Positions 41,339 through 49,934 are shown, counted from the stretch's first letter. The stretch: 64,000 nucleotides of DNA from REEB95 sp035934995 (GCA_035934995.1 DASYXI010000043.1:1-64000); one strand, 5' to 3'. The notes: generated by a model not told the origin, from the sequence alone. Numbers and translations: made by a program.

Positions 41339-41586
41339 GTCGATTGTGCATGATCCTCGGCGGTTTGGTGCTCGTGCTGCTGGCGTTGGCGCCGGCTTTG
41401 GCCGATCCGCGGAGCGAGAGCGATGCGGTCTGGTCAGTCGCGGATCGCTGCGCCCGCGAGGCGGCGCGCCTATTCCCGGATTTCACGCCGCAAGGCAACA
41501 TCGCGCGCGAGAACTACCGCCGCGCCTGCCTGCGCGCCAACAACGACCCCGCGCCCAACGGGAGCGCCACCACAACGATCCGATAA
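41335..41586 (+). CDS. Small secreted protein of unknown function
   Basis: The 83-residue product has a clear signal peptide (helix MILGGLVLVLLALAPALA, cleavage near 23), leaving about 60 residues with the two cysteines in VADRCAREAARLFPDF and NYRRACLRANND. It overlaps the preceding gene as ATGA, so the three products are probably made together. The CxnC spacing suggests a disulfide-stabilised helical pair. No family recognised. Confidence 0.62.
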   Translation: MSRLCMILGGLVLVLLALAPALADPRSESDAVWSVADRCAREAARLFPDFTPQGNIARENYRRACLRANNDPAPNGSATTTIR

Positions 41587-41595
41587 TTCCGGCGT

Positions 41596-42375
41596 CTAGG
41601 CGACGTGACGCAGCGCCGCCGCAATGCGGCGGATCTCGGCGTCGACGTCGATGGCCGCCGACGACGTGATCTCGAGCCGCCGGTCTTCGAGCACGTGCAC
41701 CTTGCCGCGGCGGCGGCGGCGAAAATCCATCACCGCCACATCGCGTTCCGCCAGCAGCCGGGCGACCGTCGGCCTGAACAAGCCGAACATCGCCGTGAGC
41801 CAGCGGTCGAGCGGGCTCGCCTGTTCGCCGTCGATGACGAAACGGTCGAGCGACGCCGCGATGTCGGCCGCAGCGTACCAGGTCTCGCCGGTCACCCACC
41901 GGTTGGTGGTGAACAGCCGAAGCGGCTGGCCCGCCCGATCCATCGCAATCGCTGCCAGGTGAATCCACGGTGCGTTAGGCTCGCCGGCGGGCGCGGGCGC
42001 GGACGGCGCCGCCTGCGCTGGCAACGCGGGATGGCCGGCAATCGCGAGTTCGGGCATCACCAGCGGCCGCGCGTCCGACTTCAGGCCACGCGCCCGCAGG
42101 AAGGCGTGGAAGTGGCCGTGCTCATCGTGTACCGCGGCGCGCGGCTGTGGCGGGTGCGCATGATAGAAATACTGCGCATGCGTCGCCGGGTCGTACACGT
42201 CCCCGGCGGGATAATGGCGCCAATGGAAAATCCGTGTCGCGCCGCCGAGGGCGGCCGAGACGACCGTGCGGCCGTCACGCGCCAGTGCGTCCCGCCAACG
42301 AACGACGGCTTCGCCGTAGCGTGCCTGCCGCTCGAGCGCAGCCCGATCGGCTCCGTGCGCAGACGTGGGCGTCAA
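41596..42375 (-). CDS. DUF6969-like protein
   Basis: The 259-residue protein is soluble, with a conserved-looking His-rich segment: IFHWRHYPAGDVYDPATHAQ, YFYHAHPPQPRAAVHDEHGH and FHAFLRARG (about 49-96). Later parts are WIHLAAIAMDRAGQPLRLFT, NRWVTGETWYAAADIAASLD and a basic FRRRRRGKVHVLEDRRLEIT. This matches proteins annotated DUF6969; the function is unknown. Its ATG overlaps the stop of the Mla-type lipoprotein gene, so it is translationally coupled to that transporter operon. Confidence 0.72.
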   Translation of the reverse strand: MTPTSAHGADRAALERQARYGEAVVRWRDALARDGRTVVSAALGGATRIFHWRHYPAGDVYDPATHAQYFYHAHPPQPRAAVHDEHGHFHAFLRARGLKSDARPLVMPELAIAGHPALPAQAAPSAPAPAGEPNAPWIHLAAIAMDRAGQPLRLFTTNRWVTGETWYAAADIAASLDRFVIDGEQASPLDRWLTAMFGLFRPTVARLLAERDVAVMDFRRRRRGKVHVLEDRRLEITSSAAIDVDAEIRRIAAALRHVA

Positions 42376-43001
42376 GGCCGCTTCGCGGACCGCAGCAAGG
42401 AGTCGGCGACCCAGGCCGGGACGTCGTGCAATGCGCGATGACTGGCGGCGTCGAATGCCTCGACCACCGCCGGCACGGTGTTCTCTGTCGCCGGCACCGT
42501 GGCCACGAACTGCCGCTGCGCGAGGATATCGCCGTCGGGCATGCGCAGCAGCCGCAGATCGAGTGTCACCCGCACCTGCGGCGGCGTGCCAGCGCCGTAA
42601 TCGGCCTCAAAATGATCGAGCGCGCCGAGCACGACGTAGTCGGCGCGCAACGCCAGGGAGCGTTGTGCCACCCGGCTGAAACGGCTGGCATGCGCGAGCG
42701 TATCGAGCAGCAGATTGTCGATCAGCACCGGTGCGCGGTCGGTCCATTCCGCATCGGCGAAATATTCGAGGCGTGTCGCGCTCGAGCTGAGTGCGATCCG
42801 GGCGGTGTCGAGCGCACCGGGCGCATCGACGCTGCCGATGAGAATCTGAGCCTGGATTGGCGCACCCGCGGCCGGCGCGGCGGCCGCGGGCGACAGGCGG
42901 TAAAGCTTGGGCGGTGGCGGCGGTGCCGGCAGCAGCCCGCTGCTGCAGCCCGCGAGCGCCAGGGATAAGAACAAGATTGCAACGCGCCGCGGAGCCATCA
43001 C
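42372..43001 (-). CDS. ABC-type transport auxiliary lipoprotein (PqiC-like)
   Basis: The 209-residue product has a lipobox LALAGC (Cys near 19), a Pro-rich linker, and the family core KLYRLSPAA, ILIGSVDAPGALDTARIAL, RLEYFADAEWTDRAPVLIDN and DYVVLGALDHFEADYG. Such lipoproteins work with MCE proteins in phospholipid transport across the periplasm. It overlaps the MCE gene upstream and the DUF6969 gene downstream, both as ATGA. Confidence 0.87.
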   Translation of the reverse strand: MMAPRRVAILFLSLALAGCSSGLLPAPPPPPKLYRLSPAAAAPAAGAPIQAQILIGSVDAPGALDTARIALSSSATRLEYFADAEWTDRAPVLIDNLLLDTLAHASRFSRVAQRSLALRADYVVLGALDHFEADYGAGTPPQVRVTLDLRLLRMPDGDILAQRQFVATVPATENTVPAVVEAFDAASHRALHDVPAWVADSLLRSAKRP

Positions 43002-43834
43002 TGGGGAGTATAGCCTTGCAAGCGGTTGCCGTAGATCACCCGCGATGGATCGCGATTGAGCGAATCGACCAGCCGCGTCAACTCGGCAACCAGCACACGC
43101 GAATCGGCCAGCAGCTGCTGCAATTCGGGCAGGCCACGGGTGGCGAAATCACTGACCGGCTTCTGGCTGGTGCGCACCATGCTGTCGAGATTGTCCGCCG
43201 CCTGGTCGAAATGCTTCACCGCCGCTGACAGGCCGCCGAGGCTCGCGTCGAGATCGCGCGAATGCGCCGCCAGGATCGTGCTCACTTGGCGCATATTGGC
43301 CAACGTTTCGGTCAGCGCCTTGCGGTTATCGGCATTCGTGACGTCGTTGAGCTGGTCGGCGAGCGTCGACAGCTTCTGGATGAGGACGGGCATGCCGTTG
43401 AACAACTCGGTCAATTGCGACGAACGCGATCGGATCACCGGATAAGGCTGGCCTTTTTCGGCGACCAATGGCGGCGCCGTGCCGCTGGCGCCGGCGATCT
43501 CGACATAGGCCGTGCCGGTCAGGCCTTTGACCTGCAATTCGGCCACGCAGTCGTTTCGGATTATAACGTTCTGATTGATGTCGACGGTCACGCGCACCTG
43601 GGTCGGCCGTTGCGGATCGAGCGTGATTGTCGCCACGCGGCCGACCAGCACGCCGTTGTAGCGCACGTCGGAGCCGACATCGAGGCCGGAGACCGATCCG
43701 TCGAAATAGACGTCGTAGTGTGCGGCGCTGACCTTGAACGGCGCCTGCACGAACCACAACAGCACGACCGCCAGCCCGGCGAGCAGCACGAGCACGAAAC
43801 CTCCGACGAGCACGTATTCGGCGCGTGTTTCCAT
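42998..43834 (-). CDS. mlaD: MCE/MlaD family lipid-transport substrate-binding protein
   Basis: The 278-residue protein has one N-terminal membrane helix (YVLVGGFVLVLLAGLAVVLLWF, about 6-27) and an MCE domain (about 38-118: YDVYFDGSVSGLDVGSDVRY, NGVLVGRVATITLDPQ), followed by a long helical region ending in a coiled-coil-like tail. MlaD rings pass phospholipids between the inner-membrane ABC complex and the periplasm. The ATG at 43834 has AGGGGA before it; a longer frame has no family similarity. Symbol given by family; exact orthology to E. coli MlaD is not shown. Confidence 0.88.
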   Translation of the reverse strand: METRAEYVLVGGFVLVLLAGLAVVLLWFVQAPFKVSAAHYDVYFDGSVSGLDVGSDVRYNGVLVGRVATITLDPQRPTQVRVTVDINQNVIIRNDCVAELQVKGLTGTAYVEIAGASGTAPPLVAEKGQPYPVIRSRSSQLTELFNGMPVLIQKLSTLADQLNDVTNADNRKALTETLANMRQVSTILAAHSRDLDASLGGLSAAVKHFDQAADNLDSMVRTSQKPVSDFATRGLPELQQLLADSRVLVAELTRLVDSLNRDPSRVIYGNRLQGYTPQ

Positions 43835-43838
43835 TCCC

Positions 43839-44648
43839 CTACCCGCTGGCGGCTTCGGTGATCTGCGCGGCGCGCCCGCGCGGGCCGCTGAAATATTCCT
43901 GGATCCACGGATCCGGGTTGCGCAGCAGTTCGGCAAGCGTGCCGATGACGAGGTGCTGGTCGACGATCACCGCAATGCGATCGCAAATCGCGATCAAGCT
44001 GTCGAGATCGTGCGTCACCATGAACACCGTCAGCCCGAGGCTTTCCTTGAGATCGCGCACCAAACCGTCGAATTCCGTGGCCGCGATCGGATCGAGCCCG
44101 GCGGTGGGCTCATCGAGGAACAGCAGCTTGGGATCGAGCGCGAGAGCGCGCGCCAATCCGGCACGTTTGCGCATGCCGCCTGACAGCGCGGCCGGCATCT
44201 TTTCGGCCGTGTCGGGCGGCAAACCGACCAGCGCGATCTTGAGCGCGGCGATCTCGTGCATTAGCGCCGGCGACAGATCAAGCTGTTCGCGCAGCGGCAC
44301 CATGATGTTCTCGGCGACCGTTAGCGAGCTGAACAGCGCGCCGTCTTGGAATAGAACGCCCCATCGTCTGCCGAAGCGCCGCAGATCGCCTTGGCCTGGC
44401 CGTCCGAGCTCCTCGCCGAAAATCGCGACCGCGCCGGCAGCTGCCGGGGTCAGGCCGACGATCGTGCGCAACAGGACCGACTTACCCGACCCCGATGCGC
44501 CGACCACGCCCAGCACTTCGCCGGATCGCAAATCGAAGGTCACGTCGCGCAACAGAATGCGGCCACCGGCCCTGGTGGCGAGACCCCGCACCCGCACGAC
44601 CGCGGGATCAGACTCCGATCGCATTGAAGAAGATCGAGAAGAGCGCAT
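43839..44648 (-). CDS. mlaF: Lipid ABC transporter ATP-binding protein (MlaF-like)
   Basis: The 269-residue ATPase shows Walker A GASGSGKS (50-57), signature LSGGMRKRAGLARAL (about 152-166), Walker B LLFLDEPTAGLDP and a switch histidine in MVTHDLDSL. LSGGM with the extra Met-Arg-Lys is typical of the MlaF/Ttg2A group. Its 5' end overlaps the permease gene by 41 bases; a second ATG at 44624 is equally possible. Four bases separate it from mlaD. Confidence 0.93.
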   Translation of the reverse strand: MRSSRSSSMRSESDPAVVRVRGLATRAGGRILLRDVTFDLRSGEVLGVVGASGSGKSVLLRTIVGLTPAAAGAVAIFGEELGRPGQGDLRRFGRRWGVLFQDGALFSSLTVAENIMVPLREQLDLSPALMHEIAALKIALVGLPPDTAEKMPAALSGGMRKRAGLARALALDPKLLFLDEPTAGLDPIAATEFDGLVRDLKESLGLTVFMVTHDLDSLIAICDRIAVIVDQHLVIGTLAELLRNPDPWIQEYFSGPRGRAAQITEAASG

Positions 44649-45732
44649 CGAGGACGATGACCAGGAAAATGGCTTGGACCACGGATTGCGTCGTGCGGCG
44701 CCCGACGCTTTCGGCGCTGCGGGTCACGAGCAGACCCTCGTTGCAACCGATGAGAGCGATGCAGGCGGCAAAAAATGGCGCTTTTATGATACCGAGAAAC
44801 ACGCTCCACAGCGATACCGCGCTGTGCAGCTGCGTCAGAAACGTCGTTAGCGGGATGTCGAGCGATATCCGGCAGATAACGGCGCCGCCGGCGAGGCCCG
44901 TGAAATCGGCCCAGAAAGTCAGGAACGGCAGAGTCAGGATCAGCCCGAGGATGCGCGGCACCACCAGAACCTCGATCGGATCGAGGCCGAGAGTGCGCAT
45001 CGCGTCGACTTCCTCGTTGACGATCATGGCGCCGATTTCGGCGGTGAAGGCGCTGCCGGAGCGGCCGGCGATGATGATCGCGGCCAGCAACCCGCCCAAC
45101 TCGCGGAGAAACCCGACAGCGAGAAGATTGACGGTGAAGATTTCAGCGCCATACGGCTTCAGCTGCTGCGCGCCGATATAGGTCATGACGATGCCGACGA
45201 GGAACGACAGCAACCCGACGATGCCGAGCGCCGAAACGCCGGCACGTTGCATCTGCGCCACCATCGGCGTGAAACGCAGCCGGCGCGGCTGCGCCCCGGT
45301 GCGCAGGAACGTGATGGCGACCTCGCCGAAGAACCCGAGTAACGCGCGCGTCAACCGCAGGAACTCGACCGTGCGGAAGCCGATATGGGCCAGCAACACG
45401 AGCGGCCCGAAGCCGCGATGCATGGGCTTGATCGGATCGGCTGGATGCTTCTCGATTTGCGCGAACAGCGGCGCCAACGCGGCACCGACATGATCGACGC
45501 TGACCGTGGCGCCGCGCGCTTCGAGGCCGCGCTTCAGGCGGAACAGAAGCCACGCACCCGTCGTATCCATCGCCTCGACACCCGCCAGGTCGATGCGCAC
45601 CCGACGGGCCGCGCCGGTCCGCACTTCGGCCAGGCGTGCGTCGAGCGCCTGGGCATCGGCGATCACCCAACGGCCGCGCGGGCGCAGCACGAGCGCATCG
45701 CCGTCACGGGTCTGCTCGATGGACTGGGCCAT
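44608..45732 (-). CDS. mlaE: Lipid ABC transporter permease with N-terminal STAS domain (MlaE-like)
   Basis: The 374-residue protein joins an N-terminal STAS-like domain (about 1-105: ARRVRIDLAGVEAMDTTGAW, LLFRLKRGLEARGATVS) to an MlaE permease domain with five or six helices (LGIVGLLSFLVGIVMTYIGA, the IIIAGRSGSAFTAEIGAMIV signature, EEVDAMRTLGLDPIEVLVVP). In E. coli the STAS part is a separate protein, MlaB; here it is fused. It is the first gene of the mla operon. Confidence 0.93.
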   Translation of the reverse strand: MAQSIEQTRDGDALVLRPRGRWVIADAQALDARLAEVRTGAARRVRIDLAGVEAMDTTGAWLLFRLKRGLEARGATVSVDHVGAALAPLFAQIEKHPADPIKPMHRGFGPLVLLAHIGFRTVEFLRLTRALLGFFGEVAITFLRTGAQPRRLRFTPMVAQMQRAGVSALGIVGLLSFLVGIVMTYIGAQQLKPYGAEIFTVNLLAVGFLRELGGLLAAIIIAGRSGSAFTAEIGAMIVNEEVDAMRTLGLDPIEVLVVPRILGLILTLPFLTFWADFTGLAGGAVICRISLDIPLTTFLTQLHSAVSLWSVFLGIIKAPFFAACIALIGCNEGLLVTRSAESVGRRTTQSVVQAIFLVIVLDALFSIFFNAIGV

Positions 45733-45837
45733 CCCCTCCCTCGGCCGGATTTTCCGCCATTCTAGCGCAAGACGGCGCTTTCGTACCGGCGCGCCGACAG
45801 TCTAAATTGAGCCGCAATTTCCGTCGGGGCGGGGGCA

Positions 45838-46353
45838 ATGGATCTGAAACAGCACATCCGAAGCGTGCCGGATTTTCCCAAGAAAGGGATTCTTTTCTAC
45901 GACATCTCGACCCTGCTCGCGCATGCGAAGGCGTGGCGGGCGACGGTCGAGCGGATGGAAAAAGCGCTGGCGCCGCATCGGCCCGAGATTTTGGTCGGCA
46001 TCGAATCGCGCGGCTTCCTGGTCGCAGCGCCGCTGGCGCTGGCATTGGGCATCGGCTTCGTCATGGTCCGCAAGCGCGGCAAACTGCCGGGCGCCACCGT
46101 TCCCTACACCTATGCCCTGGAATACGGCACCGACACGATCGAGATTCAGGCCGATGCCATCGAGCGCGGCCGGCGCGTCGTCGTACTCGACGATCTGCTC
46201 GCCACCGGCGGCACGATGGCGGCGGCGATCGATCTCTGCCGCCAAGTCGGGGGCAACGTCGTCGCCGCCGCCTGCATCATCGAGCTCAGTTTTCTCAACG
46301 GCCGCAAGCGGCTTGAGGTGCCGTTCACGTCGGTCGTGGCCTACGACGCCTGA
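45838..46353 (+). CDS. apt: Adenine phosphoribosyltransferase
   Basis: Apt salvages adenine to AMP using PRPP. The 171-residue protein has SVPDFPKKGILFYDISTLL (about 9-27), GIESRGFLVAAPLALALG, RKRGKLPG and the PRPP-binding loop VVVLDDLLATGGTMAAAI (about 115-132). Adenine released by MtnP (21183) would be one source of substrate. It is a single gene between two minus-strand operons, with its own promoter expected in the 105 bases upstream. Confidence 0.95.
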   Translation: MDLKQHIRSVPDFPKKGILFYDISTLLAHAKAWRATVERMEKALAPHRPEILVGIESRGFLVAAPLALALGIGFVMVRKRGKLPGATVPYTYALEYGTDTIEIQADAIERGRRVVVLDDLLATGGTMAAAIDLCRQVGGNVVAAACIIELSFLNGRKRLEVPFTSVVAYDA

Positions 46354-46362
46354 CGGCGATTT

Positions 46363-47286
46363 TCAGCCGCTCGTTTCCTCTTCGGCGTCGTGGAAGTGCT
46401 CGTAATCGACGGTAAGGCGGCCATCCGAGGTGCGGCCGATGATATCGGACAGGCGCCACCCCCAGCGGATATTGTCCGGCCGGTAGCTTTTCCGCGCATA
46501 GATCGTCTGGGCGAAGCTTTCGTCGAGGCCGCTGATGCTGGCGATGATCTCTGCCTCCTGTGCCCGTAGCGTCGCATCGCTGGCCTTGTGCAACGGGCTG
46601 TTCTCGTCGATCGGATGCATGACGGTCCAGGTCAGCACGAACGTCGGGTTGTGATGTCGCGCCGCCTTCAAATCGTAGAAGCGCCGCATCACCTGCCCCT
46701 CGGCCGTGATCTCGTTGCGCACGAGCATGAGGCTCGCCGATGCCTCGAGAATCCGGTTGCGGCGCTGATTGGCGGCGCGAAACATCAGCGTCTGCACACC
46801 GTCATATCGGCTGACGACGGCGACGTCGCTGAACATCACGCGCGCCGTCGGCCGCGAGAAGCGTGCGAAAATCAGACCGGTGGCCAATGCGAAGCCGGTC
46901 ATGCCGAGCAGGACCTCGACCGTGACCACGGCGTTGACATAGAACGTCGCCGGATGCATGTCGCCATAGCCGATCGTCGCCATGGTTTGGACGCTGAAAA
47001 AGAAGGCGTCGGCGAAGGAACCAGGCTTGGCGTTGGCAATGCCGCCTTCCTGCACGAAATAGAGCAGCGCAAAGGCGAAGTTGAACAGCATGTAGGCAAC
47101 GCTCAGCAGCGCGAAAAATCCGCGCCACGAGACCGTCAGCAACGAATGGTAGATATCCGTGCGCGACTGGCCGCGTTGGCGTAGCGCGCGTACGGCCCGT
47201 ATGCCGCGCAGCAGCGGGAATCTGGCGGCCGGCCTTTCGGACGGTACGGCGTAGGGCGGTTTGACGCGCTTACGCCCGTCGCTCAT
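46363..47286 (-). CDS. Inward rectifier potassium channel (Kir family)
   Basis: The 307-residue protein is KirBac-like. After a basic amphipathic N-terminus (slide helix region DIYHSLLTVSWRGFF, 44-58) come membrane helix 1 (about 57-80), a pore helix and the selectivity filter TIGYGDM (104-110), helix 2 (about 112-137), and a C-terminal cytoplasmic immunoglobulin-like domain (VMFSDVAVVSRYDGVQTLMF, RAANQRRNRILEASASLMLV, LTWTVMHPIDENSPL). The ATG at 47286 overlaps the stop of the lipoprotein gene, so the two are probably co-translated. A long frame upstream within that gene is chance. Confidence 0.92.
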   Translation of the reverse strand: MSDGRKRVKPPYAVPSERPAARFPLLRGIRAVRALRQRGQSRTDIYHSLLTVSWRGFFALLSVAYMLFNFAFALLYFVQEGGIANAKPGSFADAFFFSVQTMATIGYGDMHPATFYVNAVVTVEVLLGMTGFALATGLIFARFSRPTARVMFSDVAVVSRYDGVQTLMFRAANQRRNRILEASASLMLVRNEITAEGQVMRRFYDLKAARHHNPTFVLTWTVMHPIDENSPLHKASDATLRAQEAEIIASISGLDESFAQTIYARKSYRPDNIRWGWRLSDIIGRTSDGRLTVDYEHFHDAEEETSG

Positions 47287-47855
47287 TGCGTCGACGGTTG
47301 CTGTTGTGCGTTGTTGAACTGAATCTGGTCGGGCGTCAGCTGAAAGCCAGCGACGACGGCATAATCCGCGCCGGCCCCCACCCGCTTCACCGGCAGGTGC
47401 ACGGTGATGTTTTCCGCCGTGGCAACGACGGATTCGTTGCCGGCGAAATGCGCGACAAGACCGAAGCGCTGCTCGTTCAGGATGTTGCTGGCACTGTCCA
47501 CCACCGCGACAAAGTAGGTGAATTGCGGATTCTGGACCTTCGGCGAGGCGCGCACGATCGTGAACGTCACGACGACATCGGCGCGAATGCCGCCTTTTTT
47601 GTCTTCGTCGCACGTGTCTTTGACCGCGAGGATTCGGGCCGCCGTGATCACGTCGTCGCGCGTGCGGCCGGGACCTGAGAACAACGGCGCGACGTCGAGT
47701 CCCGGAGTCGCCGCGGTGCCGGGACAGGTGAGCGTCTCGGCGCTGGTCTTGCCAAAGCAGCCGGCAAGCAGAACCGGCAACGCCAGCGCTGCGACCATTG
47801 CCAATCGACGCTTCAGCCGCTCCGCCGACTCCGGTCTCTTCATCGCCCTTTCCAT
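47283..47855 (-). CDS. Putative lipoprotein coupled to Kir channel
   Basis: The 190-residue product has a signal peptide with lipobox LLAGC (Cys near 33). The mature part (about 155 residues) contains TLTCPGTAATPGLDVAPLFS, then VVVTFTIVRASPKVQNPQFT, YFVAVVDSASNILNEQRFGL and ENITVHLPVKRVGAGADYAV, a beta-rich pattern with a C-terminal Gln-rich tail. No family recognised with confidence. Its translational coupling to the channel gene suggests a functional link that has not been shown. Confidence 0.7.
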   Translation of the reverse strand: MERAMKRPESAERLKRRLAMVAALALPVLLAGCFGKTSAETLTCPGTAATPGLDVAPLFSGPGRTRDDVITAARILAVKDTCDEDKKGGIRADVVVTFTIVRASPKVQNPQFTYFVAVVDSASNILNEQRFGLVAHFAGNESVVATAENITVHLPVKRVGAGADYAVVAGFQLTPDQIQFNNAQQQPSTQ

Positions 47856-47967
47856 CGGGGTTCCGCCTGTATTAACGTGCCGAAAACCGGCGGGCGAAAA
47901 TCGGCTCGCACTCTATTCGACGATCCAACGCTGCACAAGCGCCCGAGCGTCGCGAGTCGCAATTCGC

Positions 47968-48933
47968 ATGGCCGTCTACACCGACGTTCCCGACGAGGAG
48001 CTCAAGGCTTTCATCGCCGAGTACGCGATCGGCGACGTGGTGTCGTGCAAGGGCATCGCGGAGGGAGTCGAAAACTCGAACTACCTGCTGCGCGCCGACA
48101 CGGGCACCTACATTCTGACGCTCTATGAGAAGCGCGTCGCGCCCGCCGACCTGCCGTTCTTCCTGGCGCTGATGGAGCATCTGGCGAAGCACGGCATTCC
48201 GTGCCCGACGCCGATCCACGGCCGCGACGGCGGCGCGCTGCGCAAGCTCTGCAACCGGCCGGCGGCGATCGTCACTTTCCTCGACGGCATGTGGCCGCGC
48301 CGTATCCATCCGTATCATTGCGCCGGCGTTGGCGGCGCCTTGGCGCAGCTGCATCACGCCGGTGCCGGCTTCGCGCCGAACCGTCCCAACGACCTGTCGC
48401 TCACCGGCTGGGAGCGGCTTTACGGCGCGTGCGCGGCGCGCGCCGACGAGATCAAGCCTGGTTTGGCCGAAGAATTGCGCACCGAGCTTGCCGAATTGCG
48501 GCGGTTATGGCCGAACGATCTGCCGCGCGGCATCATTCACGCCGATCTGTTCCCCGACAACGTGTTCTTTCGCGGCGAGACGGTCTCCGGCCTGATCGAT
48601 TTCTATTTCGCCTGCACCGATTTCTTCGCCTACGACCTGGCGATCTGCCTCAACGCCTGGTGCTTCGAAAGCGACGGCAGCTTCAACGTCACCAAGGCCA
48701 AACTGCTGCTGGCGAAATACCGGGCGGTGCGGCCGCTGGCCGACGCCGAGATTGAAGCTTTGCCGCTGCTGGCGCGCGGCAGCGCCATTCGCTTCCTGCT
48801 GACGCGGCTCTACGATCGACTGCACCAGGCGCCCGGCGCTTTCGTGCGGCCGAAGGACCCGCTCGAATACCTGCAGAAGCTGCGCTTCCACCGCGGTGTC
48901 ACCAGCCCAGCCGCGTATGGAATCGATTCGTGA
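47968..48933 (+). CDS. thrB: Homoserine kinase (APH-fold type)
   Basis: ThrB phosphorylates homoserine for threonine synthesis. The 321-residue protein is the aminoglycoside phosphotransferase-fold type found in alphaproteobacteria, with GVENSNYLLRADTGTYILTL, GIPCPTPIHGRDG, the catalytic loop GIIHADLFPDNVFF (about 190-203) and SGLIDFYFACTDFFAYDLAI with the metal-binding Asp. thrC lies at 54554. The ATG at 47968 matches family N-termini. Its stop overlaps rnhA as GTGA. Confidence 0.94.
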   Translation: MAVYTDVPDEELKAFIAEYAIGDVVSCKGIAEGVENSNYLLRADTGTYILTLYEKRVAPADLPFFLALMEHLAKHGIPCPTPIHGRDGGALRKLCNRPAAIVTFLDGMWPRRIHPYHCAGVGGALAQLHHAGAGFAPNRPNDLSLTGWERLYGACAARADEIKPGLAEELRTELAELRRLWPNDLPRGIIHADLFPDNVFFRGETVSGLIDFYFACTDFFAYDLAICLNAWCFESDGSFNVTKAKLLLAKYRAVRPLADAEIEALPLLARGSAIRFLLTRLYDRLHQAPGAFVRPKDPLEYLQKLRFHRGVTSPAAYGIDS

Positions 48934-49391
48934 GCGACGGCGTCGTCGAAATCTTCACCGACGGCGCGTGCAGCGGCAATCCCGGCCCCGGCGGCTGGGG
49001 CGTGCTGTTGCGCTACGATGGCGTCGAAAAGGAACTCTCGGGATTCGAGCCCGAAACCACCAACAACCGGATGGAAATGATGGCGGTGATCGCGGCGCTG
49101 GAACAGCTGAACCGCGGCGTGCGTGCCGTCGTCCATACCGACAGCCGTTACGTGCACGACGGCATCACCCTATGGCTGCCGCGCTGGAAAACGCGCGGCT
49201 GGAAGACCGCCGACAAGAAGCCGGTCAAGAACGCTGATTTGTGGCTGCGACTCGAAACGGCGCTCCAACGCCACCAGGTCACGTGGCGCTGGATCCGCGG
49301 GCATTCCGGCCACCCCGAAAACGAGCGCGCCGACGCGCTCGCGCGCGCGGAAATCACCGCGGCGCGGCGCGGCGCCACCGATCTGGTCTAG
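48930..49391 (+). CDS. rnhA: Ribonuclease HI
   Basis: RNase HI degrades RNA in RNA-DNA hybrids. The 153-residue enzyme has the catalytic carboxylates in place: Asp in IFTDGACSGNPGPGGWG (about 10), Glu in NNRMEMMAV (about 48), Asp in HTDSRYVHDGI (about 70) and Asp in NERADALA (about 136), with WIRGHSGHPENE for the His. GTG start overlaps thrB. Its TAG stop shares the CTAG tetranucleotide with the stop of the convergent peroxiredoxin gene. Confidence 0.96.
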   Translation: MSDGVVEIFTDGACSGNPGPGGWGVLLRYDGVEKELSGFEPETTNNRMEMMAVIAALEQLNRGVRAVVHTDSRYVHDGITLWLPRWKTRGWKTADKKPVKNADLWLRLETALQRHQVTWRWIRGHSGHPENERADALARAEITAARRGATDLV

Positions 49392-49870
49392 AGCGTCTTC
49401 AGCACCGCGTCGGCGCTCGACACCTCGAAGGCGCCAGCCGCTTCGACGTTGAGCGTCTTGACCACGCCGTTATCGATGACCATGGCATAGCGCTGCGAGC
49501 GCTTGCCGAGGCCGCGATCGGTGAGATCGAGCTCGAGCCCGACGGCCTTGGTAAAGTCACCGCTGCCGTCGGCCAGCATCAGCACCTTGTCGCCGACTTT
49601 CTGGTCCTTGCCCCAAGCGCCCATGACGAACGCGTCGTTGACCGACAGGCAAGCGACGGTGTCGACCCCCTTGCCCTTCAACGCCGAAAATTTCTCGACG
49701 AAGCCGGGCAGGTGCTTGGCGGAACAGGTCGGCGTGAAGGCGCCGGGCAGCGCGAACAAAACGACCTTCTTGCCTTTGAAGATGTCGTCGGTGGTGATGG
49801 GTTTCGGTCCATCGCCGGTCATGGTCATGAGCTTGACCGACGGAATCTTGTCGCCAACCTTGATGGTCAT
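49388..49870 (-). CDS. Peroxiredoxin (Prx5/AhpE-like)
   Basis: This 160-residue thiol peroxidase reduces H2O2 and organic peroxides. It carries the peroxidatic Cys49 in FALPGAFTPTCSAKHLPGF, the family triad Pro/Thr/Cys, and later LSVNDAFVMGAWGKDQ and LTDRGLGKRSQRYAMVIDNG. This is the type II/Prx5 group, usually reduced by glutaredoxin or thioredoxin. AGGAGAGG precedes the ATG at 49870. It is followed in the same direction by nothing; the DsbD-like gene ends 64 bases upstream. Confidence 0.92.
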   Translation of the reverse strand: MTIKVGDKIPSVKLMTMTGDGPKPITTDDIFKGKKVVLFALPGAFTPTCSAKHLPGFVEKFSALKGKGVDTVACLSVNDAFVMGAWGKDQKVGDKVLMLADGSGDFTKAVGLELDLTDRGLGKRSQRYAMVIDNGVVKTLNVEAAGAFEVSSADAVLKTL

Positions 49871-49934
49871 TGCCTCTCCTGTTTTGAGCTGGGCCGGTTG
49901 CGCGGCCGCACCATAAACCCGCCGGCTCGAAAAA

